From Betaproteobacteria bacterium (GTDB lineage Bacteria; Pseudomonadota; Gammaproteobacteria; Burkholderiales; Rhodocyclaceae), in assembly GCA_016709965.1 (NCBI GenBank), contig JADJLT010000006.1:372001-436000 (forward strand): a stretch of 64,000 bases of DNA. Reading direction: 5' to 3'. Positions 62,963 through 64,000 of the stretch are shown here, in pieces (position 1 is the first letter of the stretch; every line of letters starts with the position of its first letter). Below the pieces are notes generated by a model, which was not told where the DNA came from, ran no database searches, and was given only the letters and a program-made list of their open reading frames with translations. The position numbers and the translations under genes were made by a program.

Positions 62963-64000
62963 TCAGGGGGCCGAACGCTGTGCGAATTCCTTCTGCAGTG
63001 CAATCAGCTTGCTGCCCTGATCGAGTCGCGTTTCCTGCATCCATTGCGGCACCGCGAGCGCCTCGGCAGCTGCACCCCAACGCCCGGTTTCGGCCGCATC
63101 GCCTCGACCGAGCGCCGCTTCCCACAGGGTGGCAACGGCCCAGAAACGCTTTTTCGGATCGGCATCCTTGTCTTCGGCCGGCGCCAGCGCCAGTCGACTG
63201 ACTTCGCTGCGGACGCGGCGGGCGAGGACGGAATCGGCAATGGCGTCGTCCTTCTGGCCGGCCTTCAGCCATTCAAGCGCCCGTACATCAAGCAGGAAGG
63301 CGTAGTTGATGCCGTTGTACCAGTCGCGGCGCAGCGAAAAGCCGCGCTCATAACCGTCCACCGCCGCATTCAGGTCATCAGGGCGGGACTTGAGTTCCCA
63401 CAGGCGCTTGTGGATGGCGCCCCACAGACCGAGGGATTCAGGATCGTTGGTCGTGGCCGGGTCGAGTGATTGCTCCATGATGCTGCGGGCTTCGAGCAGC
63501 GCACTTTCCGGCTCAGGCTGTTTCGATTTGTAGGTGGCGACAACCAGTTGCTGGGTAACGAAGGGGTCGTTCGGGCGCACCTTGATGACCTTGATCAACA
63601 GGGCGCGGGCACCGGCAAAGTCGCTGGCGCCGCCTTCCGGCGGATTGATCATGGCCAGCGCTTCGTCGAGCATTTCCTTGGGGGTGGCGACCGGCTCGGG
63701 GGCTGCAGCCATCTCGAGTTCGGGCGCTGCAGCCAATGCATGGTCGAGTCCGGGCGGGCTGGCAGTGGGAATAGCGAAGTCGAAGTGGCCGCCACGCGGC
63801 ATCGGCGGCTCGGCAAAGACCGGTGGTGGTGCCGCTGTCGGCGGCGCCTGCACGGGCATCTGCGGTGGTGCGAGTTGGGGCAGGTAGGTGTAGACCGGGC
63901 TGTCAAAGCGGTTCGAGTTCAGGATTTCCTGAATCGCAGTTTTCAGCTCGTTGATGAATCGCATCGCCTCGCCGAACCCGATGTCCTCGCCGGAATGCTT
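62963..64000 (-). CDS. TRAFs-binding-domain/TPR-like protein, 5' end outside window
   Basis: The frame is open to the right edge (KHSGEDIGFGEAM precedes the first internal ATG at 63964), so the start lies beyond it. Visible parts: a helix with FINELKTAIQEILNS, a Pro/Ala linker (about 90 residues), then helical repeats resembling the MAP3K TRAFs-binding domain (DUF4071) of bacterial proteins, with GLWGAIHKRLWEL, YERGFSLRRDWYNGINYAFLLD and FWAVATLWEAALGRGD. Bacterial members are often joined to TIR or other signalling modules upstream; this cannot be checked here. Confidence 0.75.
   Translation of the reverse strand, partial: KHSGEDIGFGEAMRFINELKTAIQEILNSNRFDSPVYTYLPQLAPPQMPVQAPPTAAPPPVFAEPPMPRGGHFDFAIPTASPPGLDHALAAAPELEMAAAPEPVATPKEMLDEALAMINPPEGGASDFAGARALLIKVIKVRPNDPFVTQQLVVATYKSKQPEPESALLEARSIMEQSLDPATTNDPESLGLWGAIHKRLWELKSRPDDLNAAVDGYERGFSLRRDWYNGINYAFLLDVRALEWLKAGQKDDAIADSVLARRVRSEVSRLALAPAEDKDADPKKRFWAVATLWEAALGRGDAAETGRWGAAAEALAVPQWMQETRLDQGSKLIALQKEFAQRSAP

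Overview
The window reads as chromosomal DNA of a denitrifying betaproteobacterium, most likely of the Rhodocyclales (Dechloromonas/Azonexus-like). That placement is an inference from gene content: a cytochrome cd1 nitrite reductase cluster with a fused nirDL, paired cyanophycin synthetases with their ABC transporter, PEP-CTERM surface proteins, and betaproteobacterial-style alaS, purB and secDF neighbourhoods. Coding density is high, with short intergenic gaps and many 4-nt ATGA overlaps.

Layout. 1-24.9 kb is mostly housekeeping: a glycerophosphodiesterase tail, alaS, a degenerate EAL-HDOD regulator, phosphomannomutase, waaF, ilvE, a Nudix hydrolase, mnmA, an HD-GYP phosphodiesterase, a glutathione S-transferase, purB, a cytochrome c', and the minus-strand operon queA-tgt-yajC-secD-secF-cytochrome b561. 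It ends with tRNA-Leu(CAA) and a uroporphyrinogen-III methyltransferase. 25.1-31.6 kb is the main nitrite reduction locus: nirS, a di-heme ethylbenzene-dehydrogenase-like protein, a cupredoxin, nirC, nirF, nirDL, nirG, nirH. 31.6-40.3 kb is a minus-strand block with an HDOD regulator and a cyanophycin locus (ABC transporter, DUF1854 protein, two cyanophycin synthetases). 40.4-43.2 kb returns to heme d1 synthesis with nirJ and nirN. 43.3-64 kb is accessory: PEP-CTERM proteins, small lipoproteins, two hybrid histidine kinases, thiM, a TMEM175-like channel, a truncated enoyl-CoA hydratase, an L,D-transpeptidase, a SpmA-SpmB fusion, and rluE, DUF192 and ubiC genes.

How the genes work together. 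SUMT makes precorrin-2; NirDL, NirG, NirH, NirJ, NirF and NirN turn the siroheme branch into heme d1 for NirS, while the c-type cytochromes and the cupredoxin are candidate electron donors. FNR/Dnr-type palindromes lie upstream of both nirS and nirJ, so the two halves of the split cluster are probably co-induced by low oxygen and NO.

The most unusual signal is a dispersed ~45-bp partly palindromic repeat whose most constant part is GGTTGACCG(T/C)(G/A)GC. About a dozen copies occur in both orientations, between genes and inside genes. Four coding copies (EAL-HDOD gene, waaF, nirC, nirN) are read in the same frame, and in NirC and NirN the repeat supplies the start of the signal peptide. nirN is bracketed by two direct copies. 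This resembles in principle the in-gene palindromic elements of Rickettsia. I know of no description of it in this lineage, but I could not search.
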